A stretch of 64,000 nucleotides of DNA, taken from NCBI GenBank assembly GCA_964247055.1, contig OZ176051.1:11966001-12030000 (forward strand), in the 5' to 3' direction. A program made the position numbers and the translations under genes. Every line of letters starts with the position of its first letter. Position 1 is the stretch's first letter. Shown one piece after another: positions 35,637 to 47,500 of this stretch. The notes beneath the pieces were generated by a model. The model had not been told where the DNA came from, ran no database searches, and was given only the letters and a program-made list of their open reading frames with translations. Origin of the DNA: Paragordius varius. Its lineage: Eukaryota > Nematomorpha.

Positions 35637-36071
35637 TTATTTATTATCAACATCATGAGTGCGTACAGAATCCGATACAATTTTCCATTTATCACCTTCC
35701 GCAATAAGAATAAAATATTGATGAAATCCAAACGAATCAATTTTTTTGGTATGTTTGAGTTCTTGATCATATTTAACTAATCCGTGAACATATAGAGTTG
35801 CACTTTGCTGACCATTTGTAACAATAGGGGTTATGGGTAAAACATTTAATGCATCGGTTTGATGTTCACTATGAGGAAGTTTTTCATAAAACTCCTTAAT
35901 AGAATCTAAACCCTATTATTAAACAAATCATACTTGATATTGATTACCGTTCCATAAAAGAGTTGCATTTTCATGATATAATTTGTAAAGAATATGCCTT
36001 TTCTTATCGACAGTAGAATAAAATACAGGAACAAAGGCTTGACATGAATCAAGTAAGTTTTTTAAATCCAT
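35637..36071 (-). CDS. NXT1: NTF2-related export protein (p15/NXT1)
   Basis: NTF2-fold partner of NXF1/TAP in nuclear mRNA export. Exon 1 36071-35934 (46 codons), a 21-nt intron (35913-35933, GTATGA...AATAG), exon 2 35912-35637 (91 codons plus stop); 137 residues, the normal size. QAFVPVFYSTVDKKRHIL matches FVNVYYTTMDKRRRLL of NXT1. ATLLWNGN matches ATLVWNGN. SIKEFYEKLPHSEHQ matches SLSEFFEMLPSSEFQ. The end, DKWKIVSDSVRTHD, matches WKIASDCFRFQD. Without removal of the intron the frame hits TGA immediately. The intron falls just before the glycine of the WNGN..QG block. AATAAA forms the last two codons before the stop, so the polyadenylation signal overlaps the coding end. Confidence 0.95.
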
Positions 36072-36152
36072 TTCCGCACATCAGGGGGTAAAAACATGAC
36101 TGATATTACCGTGGATCGGTTGTCGATAACATTGAATAATATATCCTCATAA

Positions 36153-36154
36153 AT

Positions 36155-36205
<51 letters not shown>
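36153..36205. repeat. (AT)n microsatellite upstream of NXT1
   Basis: Longest AT run of the window, broken once by TATG; it lies about 80 bp upstream of the NXT1 start codon. Confidence 0.9.
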
Positions 36206-36210
<5 letters not shown>

Positions 36211-36240
36211 CTAGTAAAGAACTATGGTACTTTTGTTATT

Positions 36241-36797
36241 TTAACACTTCGATTTAAATTGGGATATCTAAATACCCCAGAGTAAATTTGAGTTAGGATT
36301 TTTAAACTACTAAAGGAAACAGTCCCAATTTAAATTTATGCTTCTATCTTAATAAAAATTATATAAATATGCCAAAATTTTTTAAAATAATTTTGTTTAG
36401 AAAAAAAAAGTTCCATGTCAAACTACTTCGACGCCATTTTTATTTTACAAATTTTTTTGCAGAATATCGTCTTCATTTAATTTTAAGGGTAAAATTAAAG
36501 CTAATTTTTTATTTAAATTACATCTATCATTGATAGAAATAGAAAAGGCTGTTTATTTTGTATTATTTTTTATTTTACCATTGCACGCATGCCACGTTGT
36601 AATTTTTACCTTTCGGTTTTAGCTTAAAATAAGTAATATCAAGTATTTTTGAATAAACTTTTTTATATATGTCGGTTTATTAATGTTATACAAGTGCAAG
36701 ATTTTGCCATGGTTTTGATTCCTTCCATATTTTTTTAAGAATTTAATTTTGAACAGGCCTGGGGTATTTAACTACCCCAATTTGAATCGAAGGATTA
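36241..36797 (+). mobile_element. MITE family B, copy 2
   Basis: About 550 bp. Begins CTTCGATTTAAATTGGGATA and ends in CAATTTGAATCGAAGG, an inverted terminal repeat. Inside each end lies a short palindrome of the GGGGTATCTAAATACCCC type. No coding capacity. At least seven copies or parts lie in this window. Confidence 0.8.
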
Positions 36798-37072
36798 TAG
36801 TGAATGTGTTGTATCCAAGTGTTAAATAAAATAAAAAAGATTTTGGGGATTCGTTTAATAGCGAAACGTAAAAGGAGCACATAGTATAAACAATAAAAAA
36901 TTAACTTTTGGTAATAGTTAAAACAATATTTATCAAATTTTTATCTATGTTTTTATTCATAAATTTTTATCCTCCCATGTGGCTCGACTTTATGCAAAAC
37001 CAATATTGCATAATTTTAATATGCTAGGCTTGATTAACATTATCACTTGGATACAACAAATCCATTTCAGTC

Positions 37073-37368
37073 CTTCGATTCAAATTGGGGTAGTTGGATA
37101 CCTAGGCTTGTTTAAAATTATATAATTCAAAAAATATGGAATGAATTGTTACCATGGCGAAAATTTGGACATTTATAACATTAATGAAATATAAAAAAAT
37201 TTTCATTTTAAAATACTTGATATTACATTTTTTATGTACCTCAAGGTATATATTTAATCACTATGACATGTGTGCATTAGCTATAAAAATAATACAAAAT
37301 AAACCACTTTTTCTGTTTCTATCAATGTTAGATGTGTTATGTAAAATTAGATTTCATTTTAGCTTTAA
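37073..37368 (-). mobile_element. MITE family B, partial copy 3
   Basis: Starts at the family terminus CCTTCGATTCAAATTGGGGT and runs in reverse orientation through the AATATGGAATGAATTGTTAC and TACTTGATATTA landmarks to about 37368, where the next copy begins. Confidence 0.7.
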
Positions 37369-37394
37369 CACTTGGATACAACACACTCATTTTA

Positions 37395-37947
37395 GTCCTT
37401 CGATTCAAATTGGGCAGTTGGATACCCCAGGCCTGTTTAAAATCAAATAGTTTAAAAAGTATGGAAGCCATCAAAACCATGGCAAAATTTTGCACTTATA
37501 TAACATTAATAAACCGAAATATAAAAAAAATTTATTTAAAAATACTTGATATTACTTATTTTGAGCTAAAAATTAAAGGTAAAAATTTAGTCAACGTGAC
37601 ATGTGTCAAATTGTAAAATACAAAGATAATACAAAATAAACCGCTTTTTCTATTTCTATTAATGTTAGATGTAATTTATATAAAAAATAAGCTTTAGTTT
37701 TACCCTTAAAATTAAATGAAGACGATATTTTGCAAAATTTCTGTAAAATAAAAATGGCGTCGAAGTAGTTTGAGGTGGAACTTTTTTTTCAAAACAAAAA
37801 TTTATCAAGATATTTTGGCATATTTATATAATATTTGTCAGGATAGAAGCATAAATTTAAATTGGGACCGTTTCGTTCAGTAGTTTTTTAAAAATTTTAA
37901 TTTAAATTTAGTCTGGGGTATTTAGATACCCCAATTTGAATCGAAGT
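37395..37947 (-). mobile_element. MITE family B, copy 4
   Basis: Near full length, from TCCTTCGATTCAAATTGGGC to CCCCAATTTGAATCGAAGTG, with both terminal GGGGTA palindromes recognisable (GGGGTATTTAGATACCCC at 37917-37934). Confidence 0.8.
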
Positions 37948-37961
37948 GTTAAAAACAAATT

Positions 37962-38181
37962 AACACGATATTTTGCAAAAATGTTGTAAAATAAAAATGG
38001 CTTCGAAGTAAATGATGTAAAACTTTTTTTTCAAAACCAATTTTTATAAAGATTTTTCGGCTTATTTATATAACTTTAATTAGAATAGAAGCATAAATTT
38101 AAATTGGGGTCGTTTCTTTAGGTAGTTTTTAAAAAAATTAAATATAAATAATGTCTGGGGTATTTAGATACCCCAATTATA
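37962..38181 (-). mobile_element. MITE family B, partial copy 5
   Basis: Contains only the distal half of the family (AATGGCTTCGAAGTAAATGA, then GGGGTATTTAGATACCCC), lying directly behind copy 4 in the same orientation as if the end had been duplicated. Confidence 0.65.
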
Positions 38182-38228
38182 ATCCAAAAAATGGGTAATT
38201 CATTGACATTCATTTTTACCAATAACCA

Positions 38229-38757
38229 CTTCAAATCAAATTGGTGTATCTAAATACCCCAAACTAAATTTAAATCAATATTTTTTAAAATACTACCGAA
38301 GGAAACGGTTCTAGCTTCTATCCTGATAAAAATTATATAAATTAGCCAAAATATTTGAAAATTTAGTTTTGAAAAAAAGTCCCATGGCAGACTACTTCGG
38401 CCCCATTTTTATTTTACAAAATTTTTGCAAAATATAGTGATCATTTAGTTTTGAAAGTTAAATTAGAGCTAATTTTATATTTAAATTACCTAACATTGAT
38501 AGTAATAGAATTGGGGTTTATGTTGTATTATTATCAATTTAGACAATTCACACATGTTACGTTAACAAAATTTTTACCTTTGAGTTTCACATCGAAATAA
38601 GTAATATCATGTATTTTTGAATAAAGATTTTTATATATTTCGGTTTACTAATGTTAAACAAGTGCAAAATTTTGCCCGGGTTATCTTCCATATTTTTTAA
38701 AGTTTGTAATTTTAAACAGACTGGGATATCTTACTACCCCAATTTGAATCGTAGGAC
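38229..38757 (+). mobile_element. MITE family B, copy 6
   Basis: About 530 bp in plus orientation, from CAAATTGGTGTATCTAAATA to CCCCAATTTGAATCGTAGG; shares all internal landmarks with copy 2. Confidence 0.75.
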
Positions 38758-38934
38758 CGAAATAAATGTGTTGTGTCCAAGTGATGAAGAGTAATGTTAA
38801 TGTGAAGCCTAGTAGAAAGTGAATCGTATGATTTAATTCTGTCAGGCTTCTTGGAATCGTTTTATAAGATCTATAAAATTTGAAGGAGCGATGTAAAATT
38901 TGAATATAAAGTATTTAAAGTTTTTAGCCGAATT

Positions 38935-39200
38935 TAAAACTTTTTTTTAGTCTTTTAGGCGCATTATAGTTTTTAAAAATGTAAAATTGTAAAATCCTCA
39001 TCTTAAACTCTTTTGCCTTTTTTCTATAATTTTTTTTTAATCGCTATAATGCAACAGGAAATAAAGTATATTATGGTTAGAAAATGTAGATAATTATATT
39101 TAACACTTCCTAACTTTTTCACTTTTTAATCTAGTTTACAACATATTGGGGTAGTTTATAGCAAATAAACTGCAGTTCTGGAATTATTTTAGCTAAAATT
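38935..39200 (-). repeat. Dispersed repeat family C, copy 2
   Basis: Reverse complement of the family C segment at 32823-33235 (AAAATCCTCATCTTAAACTC, TGCAACAGGAAATAAAGTAT, ATATTGGGGTAGTTTATAGC). Confidence 0.6.
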
Positions 39201-40065
39201 TAATTCTCAAATATCGTTCGCATGTATTAGTAAAAAGCACATATTTTTTTACAGTTTAACTTATAGAGTCTAAAATTGGGGCTCTAAAACACGATTGGAA
39301 AAACAGCAGTAGTTTTATAAAAATGGCTTTGGGATATAAAAATACGTATATGTCAACAATTACAGGAAATAAAAGGTCGTAAAGTGTTAAAATACACCCA
39401 ATTTTACACAAGCCAGCTCTAAAATAAATTTTGGTGATATAAATTTTTGGAACGAATTTTAAAAGAGTGCACACTAATTTATCTTAACTGTTATATAAAG
39501 TTTAAAGCACAATACGTATTTCATATATTTATATATTAATGATATCAAATAACACTACATTACCTTTTAAGATGGTTTCATATCAGATTGAAATTACATT
39601 AATCATTAGAGGTATTAGATCTTTAATAACACTAGACTACTAATTTACACTTTTTAGTGTCATGTTTGTAACTTTAAATTTTTTATAAAAGTAGATAAAG
39701 TATATCTGGAAAAAAACATAAAAAATTTTTGTCCCTTAAGTGTGTTAGCCATCTTTTGACATGAGATTATATAGAAACCTTAACTATATGTTTTAAGGCT
39801 GTTCATATATTGATCTCATAAAATGAAATAAACCATAATTTCTCAATTTTCATCATTATTTTTTGAATTTTCCTTAAATATCCCTAATTTTTATTTTTTG
39901 CCCGATTTCGATCCCCTAATATTTCAAAAATTAGGTCGTCAACAAATTATAATATTTACAGCAAATAAATTCAGGTCATAAGCTATCTAATGAAAAAAAA
40001 GTTTTCGGTTAAAAAAATTTAACCCTCTTTTTTGCACAGTGTTATACTAAAGATTATTATTTACC
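39201..40065. other. AT-rich intergenic DNA
   Basis: No gene recognised. At 40035-40044 the sequence GCACAGTGTTA equals the right end of the 28501-30402 element; no matching left end was found. Confidence 0.5.
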
Positions 40066-40620
40066 AGTTGGTCCTCGAACACTTCAAGTTGGACCCTAAG
40101 CTTTAAGTTGGTCTTTCAACTTTTTTGTTCTGTTTAAAAATTTTATCATCATATTCCATTTATCATTCATATATTTACTTATTTTCAAAAACCGTATATC
40201 TTTATTAATTTCTTAAAAATTATGTTAAATATATATAAAATTTTTTCAGTAATTAAAAAATATAAGTTTTCTGGGTTTGTACAATTTTTTATTAAAAAAA
40301 CATTTACATGTTAATAATTTTGTTAATAGTTTGAAAAAAAGTGGTTTTGAAAAAATTATTTATAAGTGATTTATATCATAAATAAGGAAATTTGTTTAAA
40401 AAATAATAAATACATGTAAATTATGGTTAAATCCAAATTAATTTTTTAGGACCAACTATGCTCAAAGACTATGAAGTGTTCATAGACCAACTTGGAATAT
40501 TAAAGGACCAACTTGAATGTTCAAGGACCATATTCAAGTGTTCATAGACAAACTAATATTAAAGGACTTGAAAAGAACCGCTGGAATGTTCAAGGACCAA
40601 CTTGAACAAAGGATACTCTT
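40066..40620. mobile_element. Foldback element with subrepeat arms, copy 2
   Basis: Same family as 6281-6896 in the opposite orientation (middle reads AAAACCGTATATCTTTATTA, the reverse of copy 1). Left arm: AGTTGGTCCTCGAACACTTC; right arm: repeated units such as AAGGACCAACTTGAATGTTC. The right arm is longer than the left, as in copy 1. Confidence 0.7.
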
Positions 40621-41546
40621 AAAACGCATGTGCAACAAATTTTCGATGTAAATTACTTTTAATAACAGAGACTTGGAAGTTAAGACTTGGATATCAAATA
40701 TTTTAGTCATAGGGGTCGTTAGTGAGCCAAGACAATCATATATTTAAAAAACATGGAATAAATTGAAACCATTGCAAAAGATTGCATCCACATAACATTG
40801 ATTTCAGTGCAGCATTTTAAATTTAACACTTTAGTTTAAATTGGGGTAACTAATGTATAATATTTAAATTGTATTATTAAAAAACTACCGAAAGGGACGA
40901 TTTCAATACAAATTTATATTTAAAACCCTTCATCCTTGAGGTACAAAAGGCCGGCATTTTTGCTATAGAATGAAATGGAACACTATCCAAAAAAGCGTAT
41001 CGTAAAATAGTAAAAAAGCTTTTAGGAAAAAAACTCCGCCCTAGAGACAAAAAGAATGCACGTGGAAAAAATAGAATGCGCCTGTCCAATCTCACATGCA
41101 TGGCGTGATATAACACTTTAAATACCGGGCCTGGTAGTGTGACAAAATATAGATTAGCTTTAATTTATAGGTACTTCCATATTAGGGTAGAATATTCTTT
41201 TGTCATAAGATAATAGCTTAGTAGATGAGAGTTATTATGGAACCTTTACTTGATATATGTGATAACAAGAAAAATTCAGAATGCATCAAAATAATAGATA
41301 TAAATAAAAAAATAATTTTTATCACATAATTATAATTAATATATTACAGATAAATAATTTATCACATGAATTTTATGGCAATAAATATATTGTGTGATGA
41401 TAGAATATTAATTACACCAAATTTATAATTGATTTGTATGAATGACCCTTTGATATAATTATAAATACTTCGATTTAAACACCTCCGAACCTGGTTAAAA
41501 TACATTAATCTAGACCCGTATATTCACAAAAACACGAAAAAATTCC
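40621..41546. other. AT-rich DNA downstream of SPPL2
   Basis: No gene recognised. Fragments resembling MITE family B ends (TTTAAATTGGGGTAAC at about 40838) are visible. Confidence 0.5.
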
Positions 41547-44500
41547 TCAACTCAATGGGGAGACTGACATAGTTTCCGTATGATATTTTGGATCATGTAT
41601 GTTAAAATTCCAAACTTCTGTAAGTTCGCCTCTGAATAAAGCGGTGAGTGCCGTGGCACCTAATGTGAATGGCACTAAATAAAGCAAGGCTGGTTGAGCC
41701 CTTTGCATGAGATATAAGGCACCGTAAGTAGATAGGAGGCCAAGTATGTATGCTGCATGTGAGTGAAAAGAACATTTTATAAAATAATTTACAGTATGCA
41801 TCTGTTTACTTTATCAAAAATTTATTTTTTTTCGTTAAATGGGTATAAATATTTGTTAAAGAATAGAAAAGACAAGAGCTCTTTGGTATCAACAATATCA
41901 TATTCATCAAAAAAGTATAAAGAATTACCATAGAGCTCTTGTTTTTCCCATTATTCAGCAAATATTTATACCCATTTAATGGAAAAAAATAAATTTTTGA
42001 TAATATGAAGGACACATGATTGTAAGAGCACATATAACAAAAAAAGTAATGATTAATTACCCAATGATACCATGGTAGAATAGATTTTCACTTTTTTATG
42101 TAACAAAGCTGATTTATAACGGTCAAAAAAGAAACAGAAAGCCATTAGTAGACCTATAAGGAAGATTATATCATATAAAATTATGTGTTAACAAAAAATT
42201 CGATTCAAAAATTTTGATGGTAAATAAAAACCTGGCATTACAACATCCCCATATCCCACGTATGAAACTTGAGTAGCAAATTCATACAATAAATATTCGT
42301 GGGCACAAGGTATGGCAGGAATACGTTTAATTAACATCCAACTTATGTAAGGCATACGAAAGGCCAAAGGTATCTAACATACCAGAATTTTATTATACAA
42401 ATATGTATATATTGATAAGACAATGTTAATTTATGTGTATTAACCAATTGAAAACACTAAATAATTATGTCTAAAAATTAAACAAAACACTAAATAATAA
42501 TGTCTGATAGACGAGCTATAAACAAAAAAATATTAAAATAATATCCATTCATTTTTAATTTTTAATTTTATTATCTTTTAATCATTGTCATTATAGCGAA
42601 ATAAAAATTAAAACAAAATTCAACGAATTATTTTCCGTTCGGTGCCATTTTTTATATATTTGTCTATTAATAAATTCGCACCTTATGATTATATATCTTA
42701 CATTTTGTGCATAGTTAATATGTTGTTTTGAGTCCATTACTGAAATGACTAAAATTAAATCGCAGTGAATTAATTTTATTAATATATATCCAATAAAATA
42801 TGCTACCTAAAAAGGTGATTATTTTAGTAGATCTGGATACAAATTACAATTTATTTCAGATTATTAAAATTAAAATCTGAAACTATCATATTTCTAACCC
42901 CCCTTCCACACTAGAAAAAGGCGATAGTTTGTGGGCCTACGTTTTAAGCCAGAACTTTTAATCAAAATTGTTAATATTAAAAAAGTTAAAAAAATTAATT
43001 TAAACATCGAGCATTCAATACACTTAGAGCATTGTTTCTTTGACAAAATGTCTAAACATTCATTATACTTATAAAACCCTGGATATTTCTACTTAAATAA
43101 CATTTAACCATAAATGGCCACACTTTATAAAAAGTTTACAATTTATATTTTAAGGTGCGCACACAAAAAAACCTGTTCATTCTTGGTTGGCGAAAAGATG
43201 GATGTTGAATTATCAACACGTTTTTGGGGCAACAAATGTCGTTGAGAAAAAGGAGTGTTATTTAAAGCATCATATTTGGCTATCAAACTGTTAAACGTTG
43301 TTGAAGCGGTTATATGTGAATCCGTATCCGTATTTGTAACTCTAAACAGACTTCCCTAATATCATTAGGGAAAAATGGTATAAAATCATAATTTTTATAA
43401 TATATTATTATCTTAACGTTATAAACTCTTCCAGACAAATAATTATTGGCAAGAAATTTGTAAAAATTAGTAAAATAAATAACAATAATAATGTGTTCGA
43501 TGTTTGAAAACCAATAAATTATCCATTAATGATCATATATTTAGAGAATTAAAATGCGGCCCGCAAAGCCATTTGTATGGGCTTCCCCTGGTATAAATGA
43601 AAATAAAATCAATATCCTTTGATCAATAAAAGAAGATAATTTATATGGCTTACTAAATCGACTGAGGTTTGCTTCGGTAAAGTATCTTTCCCTCCCAATA
43701 TGTCAAGCATGATACTCGTTTTAGACTAAATAAAAAAACATTAATAAATATTTTTTACAAATATATAAATATATATATAATAATATAAGCTTTTTTACAA
43801 ATGAAGTATATAAGACAAAACATGAAATTACTTTGGTTATGAGTGGCGTGATGAAGACAAAAAAGATATCAAATACAAATAGGAGTGACAACAAAAGGGT
43901 CCCCACCTAAATTGAAATCGGTAAAAGTTATATTATATTAAGCTTTTGAGATTTAAAATATTTATAAATTGCAATTAATTCAAATCTCAAGTTTAACTAA
44001 CTTAAATTCCACAAAACTAACCATAAAAATTGGTCTAAAAAATTAAATCCATCTTCAAAAAAAACTTTTATAAATCGAACACAACTGTAAACTAGAGCAC
44101 ACCTTGAGATTCGGTATATGGATTGTGGAAAGGATGTAGATACATAACGAAGCTCCCATAATATCCTGAAAAATGAAGGCATAAAACTCGTGTCGTAAAA
44201 TTAACCATGTACAAGTGATTAACAGAGCCGTAATCAAGGATAGCGTATTTTTAACCGTACTTATCTCTGTCAAAAGTGCTAAGAAGTTGTCTTTAATATA
44301 ATTCATTAATCGTTTCCCATAATGTATAAAACAACAATCAGTAGTATTTTGAGGCACATTAGATTGTTGTGATGGTGAATTTTGATCTTTTGTAGACGCA
44401 TTTTCAAAGGTTTTTCCTACCATTTGATTGTCAAGTTCATTGGAGGCAGGAAACGGTTCATATTTATTATTGTTATTGTTATGACTATCGATATAATTTT

Positions 44501-47500
44501 GAGATAATTGCCCAGTTTGATGGTGGTAAGGAAAAAATCTTTACAAAATACAAAATAAATGGGTAATTTTAAAACATCTTTATAATAAAAATTTATGATT
44601 GTATATAATTATCTACTTAATAAAACCGGCCTTGATTTTTTGAAGGCAATTGACCTAATAGAAAATATACCCACAAACATTTCAAATTAAGCCTAGTATC
44701 TGGGACTAATTTAACTCATTATTCAAATAAAATTGTGGGAGAATTTATTATATTTTCTGTAATTTTAAACAATTCGATTTGTGAAAATATTTAAAAATAT
44801 AGGCAATTTTTTTATTTTCAAAAACGAATATTATTTTTTGTGTAAATTTTAGGCGCAAATATACTAAAAATGCCAAACCTGATATCTGTGAAAGGACACA
44901 ATAAAGCAAAAACCGATTTGAGTTGCATGTACAAGGAAAGTGTGGAATAAACAAAGAATACGTAAATCAGGTAATATACTATAATTATACACATATATAT
45001 GAGATAAAAATTTGAACAAAAAAAATATTCAAATATTGTAAAACAAAAAAAATTAAAAATTTCAATAAATGATACAGTTTTGTAAAAAATTACAGGTTAG
45101 GTGGTATATGAAAATGATAAAATTTATACCGGCATATTTGAAGAAGTACCAAACAAGCATCATAAAGACTGTCATGAATAATACCATAAACAGTACGGTT
45201 GTAATGGAAAATGCATTTTCATCCACTATTTTCTGAGCAGCTTTATTCACATTGGTCGTCATCTTTTGACCTTTTATAAGTTTATTATTTATGACAATTT
45301 TATTTATGCTTTCATCATTTTTATTATGTAAATTGTCAAGTGTAACTCCATTAGTTATAAGTTTATTTGGCATGGCTTGTAAATGATTGATGTTTGAGGT
45401 TGGCTGATTAAAACAAGTATTTGATTGATGACGTGAAAAATCTTTAAATCTATATATCATAAATATATATTTTGTAATGTAAGAAAAGCGGGGTTACATC
45501 ATTTTGCTAAAAAAACTTAAATTTTGTGACAAAAGACAGGATGGTATCTCAAACTTAGTAAAAAAAATTTGGATAGAGACAATTAAAAGAATATATTCAA
45601 AAAACTAAATGCGCAAAAAATCTTATTATCAGTATTCTCAAAACTTTAGAATTTGAAGAGTTAAGGGTCAAAAAATGAAGCTATATTAATAATAACAAGT
45701 ACGTAAAAAATTAACTTTCTTATAACTGATGTAAAAATGTGTAAAATGTAAATCACGATCTTATTAATGTGGCGACGAAATTATAATATTATAAAAGTAT
45801 TATTATATTCAATACTAATTTATTACCTTACGCTATGAAATTTATTGATCCCTAAGTAATTAGATTTAAAAAAATTTTTATAAAAATAAAAAATTAAAAT
45901 ACTTTTGAAAGTAGGTTCGTCCACCCATATATGCTCCGACAATCGATATCAAAACTATAATAAAGGCTAAAAGTAGGGGTCCCATATCCTTTGCCAGCTT
46001 TAGCGGTTCAATACTGAATGGTGTGACTAAGGGAGAATCCTTTTTTCAAAATTCAATATACATGTAATAATTGATCATTTATTTAACATTTGTTTATAAT
46101 TATTCATAGTTTAAGGATGAATTTAGGTTGTATAAAACACGCATACATACTGGACATCAATAGTATCAAATCAATTTTTAACAATAATTTCTTTTTTGTT
46201 AATAAAGCTTAGAAGCTATATATAAAACTTTACTATATTTAGAATAAAATGGAAATTGAGAGTTTAAAACCAAATCATTTTCCATAATTCCTGCATAAAA
46301 CACGATATGAAAAACTCATCGCTTGAATTAAAATACGGAGAGAATATTGGAAGATTGATTAGTGTATAAAACCATAAAATAGTTATATTTCAGTTCAGTT
46401 TCCCAAAAACCAATTTTGAAAATCAACCAAAATAATTTCTAGTCTGAAAAAAATCAAGTTAAAAAAAAAGGTTTTCCCTGTCATGCAAAACGATTAGTTC
46501 AAAAATGTTTTTCAAAACATTTTTAAAAAACATTTCCCAAAAAACTACCCAAAATTTATTTATTTATCATATATTATAATTAAAATTTATTTATTTATTT
46601 TTTGTAAAGTAAAGGGCGTCCAATTCAAACCCATTTATTAATCAGGTGCCATATCAAAATCATATGCAAAAATTTAAATGTGTTAAATTCCAATTTATTT
46701 AGCTATAATTTGTGGGATAAAAAGAAAATGAAAGAATATTGCAGATAATCAAAATCAAGTCAACTCTAAAAATATAAAAATTAATGTTCATTTAATAATC
46801 CAATTGTTACAAAGTATTAAAAAATCAAAATGCATTAAACTTTTGATATGAATTAAATTACTATTAAACCTTAATCCTATATTGTAATGGTAATGAACGG
46901 ATTGGTTATGTTTTGTAATAACAGTTGTTAAAATCCGTAATATAATGATAAAGGATAATTAAATACAATTAAATGTGAAAACTCCAAGTCAAATAGTTGT
47001 GTCGTACTGATGAGTGCTAACAAGCACGAAACTAGTCTGCGATTACTATTGACGAAGGGTTTCACATATCGTTTATAATTTCTATTTATACTCTCATTTA
47101 ATTGTATTTAATTATCCTTTATCATTATATTACGGATCTTAATCCTATATATTTATTCATAAAGAATGGCAGAAGCTTAAATTATTAATGATATACTAGT
47201 AGGAATTATGACAAAATAATTATCACTATAATATTTTTCAAAAAATATTTTAACATTTTTTTAATTTCTAGACATTATCATCTAGACCCCTTTTATAATC
47301 TAATAAAACAAACAGCTGGTTCTTCTAAAAATCTTTTTAAATAATTCAAATTTCGCGGCGACCTACTACGGGCGAAAATTTGAAGTGATTTTTTATATTT
47401 TTAAAAATATTATTTAATGTTCCGCCATAGAATGCTTATTATTTAATTAAGCCCATAATTAAAATCGCTCGTACTACCCCAAATGGCAATAAAGTGTTGA

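Noticed and set aside
40035-40044. Possible end of another TTA-flanked inverted-repeat element
   Set aside because: No partner end with the same terminus found within a few kilobases.
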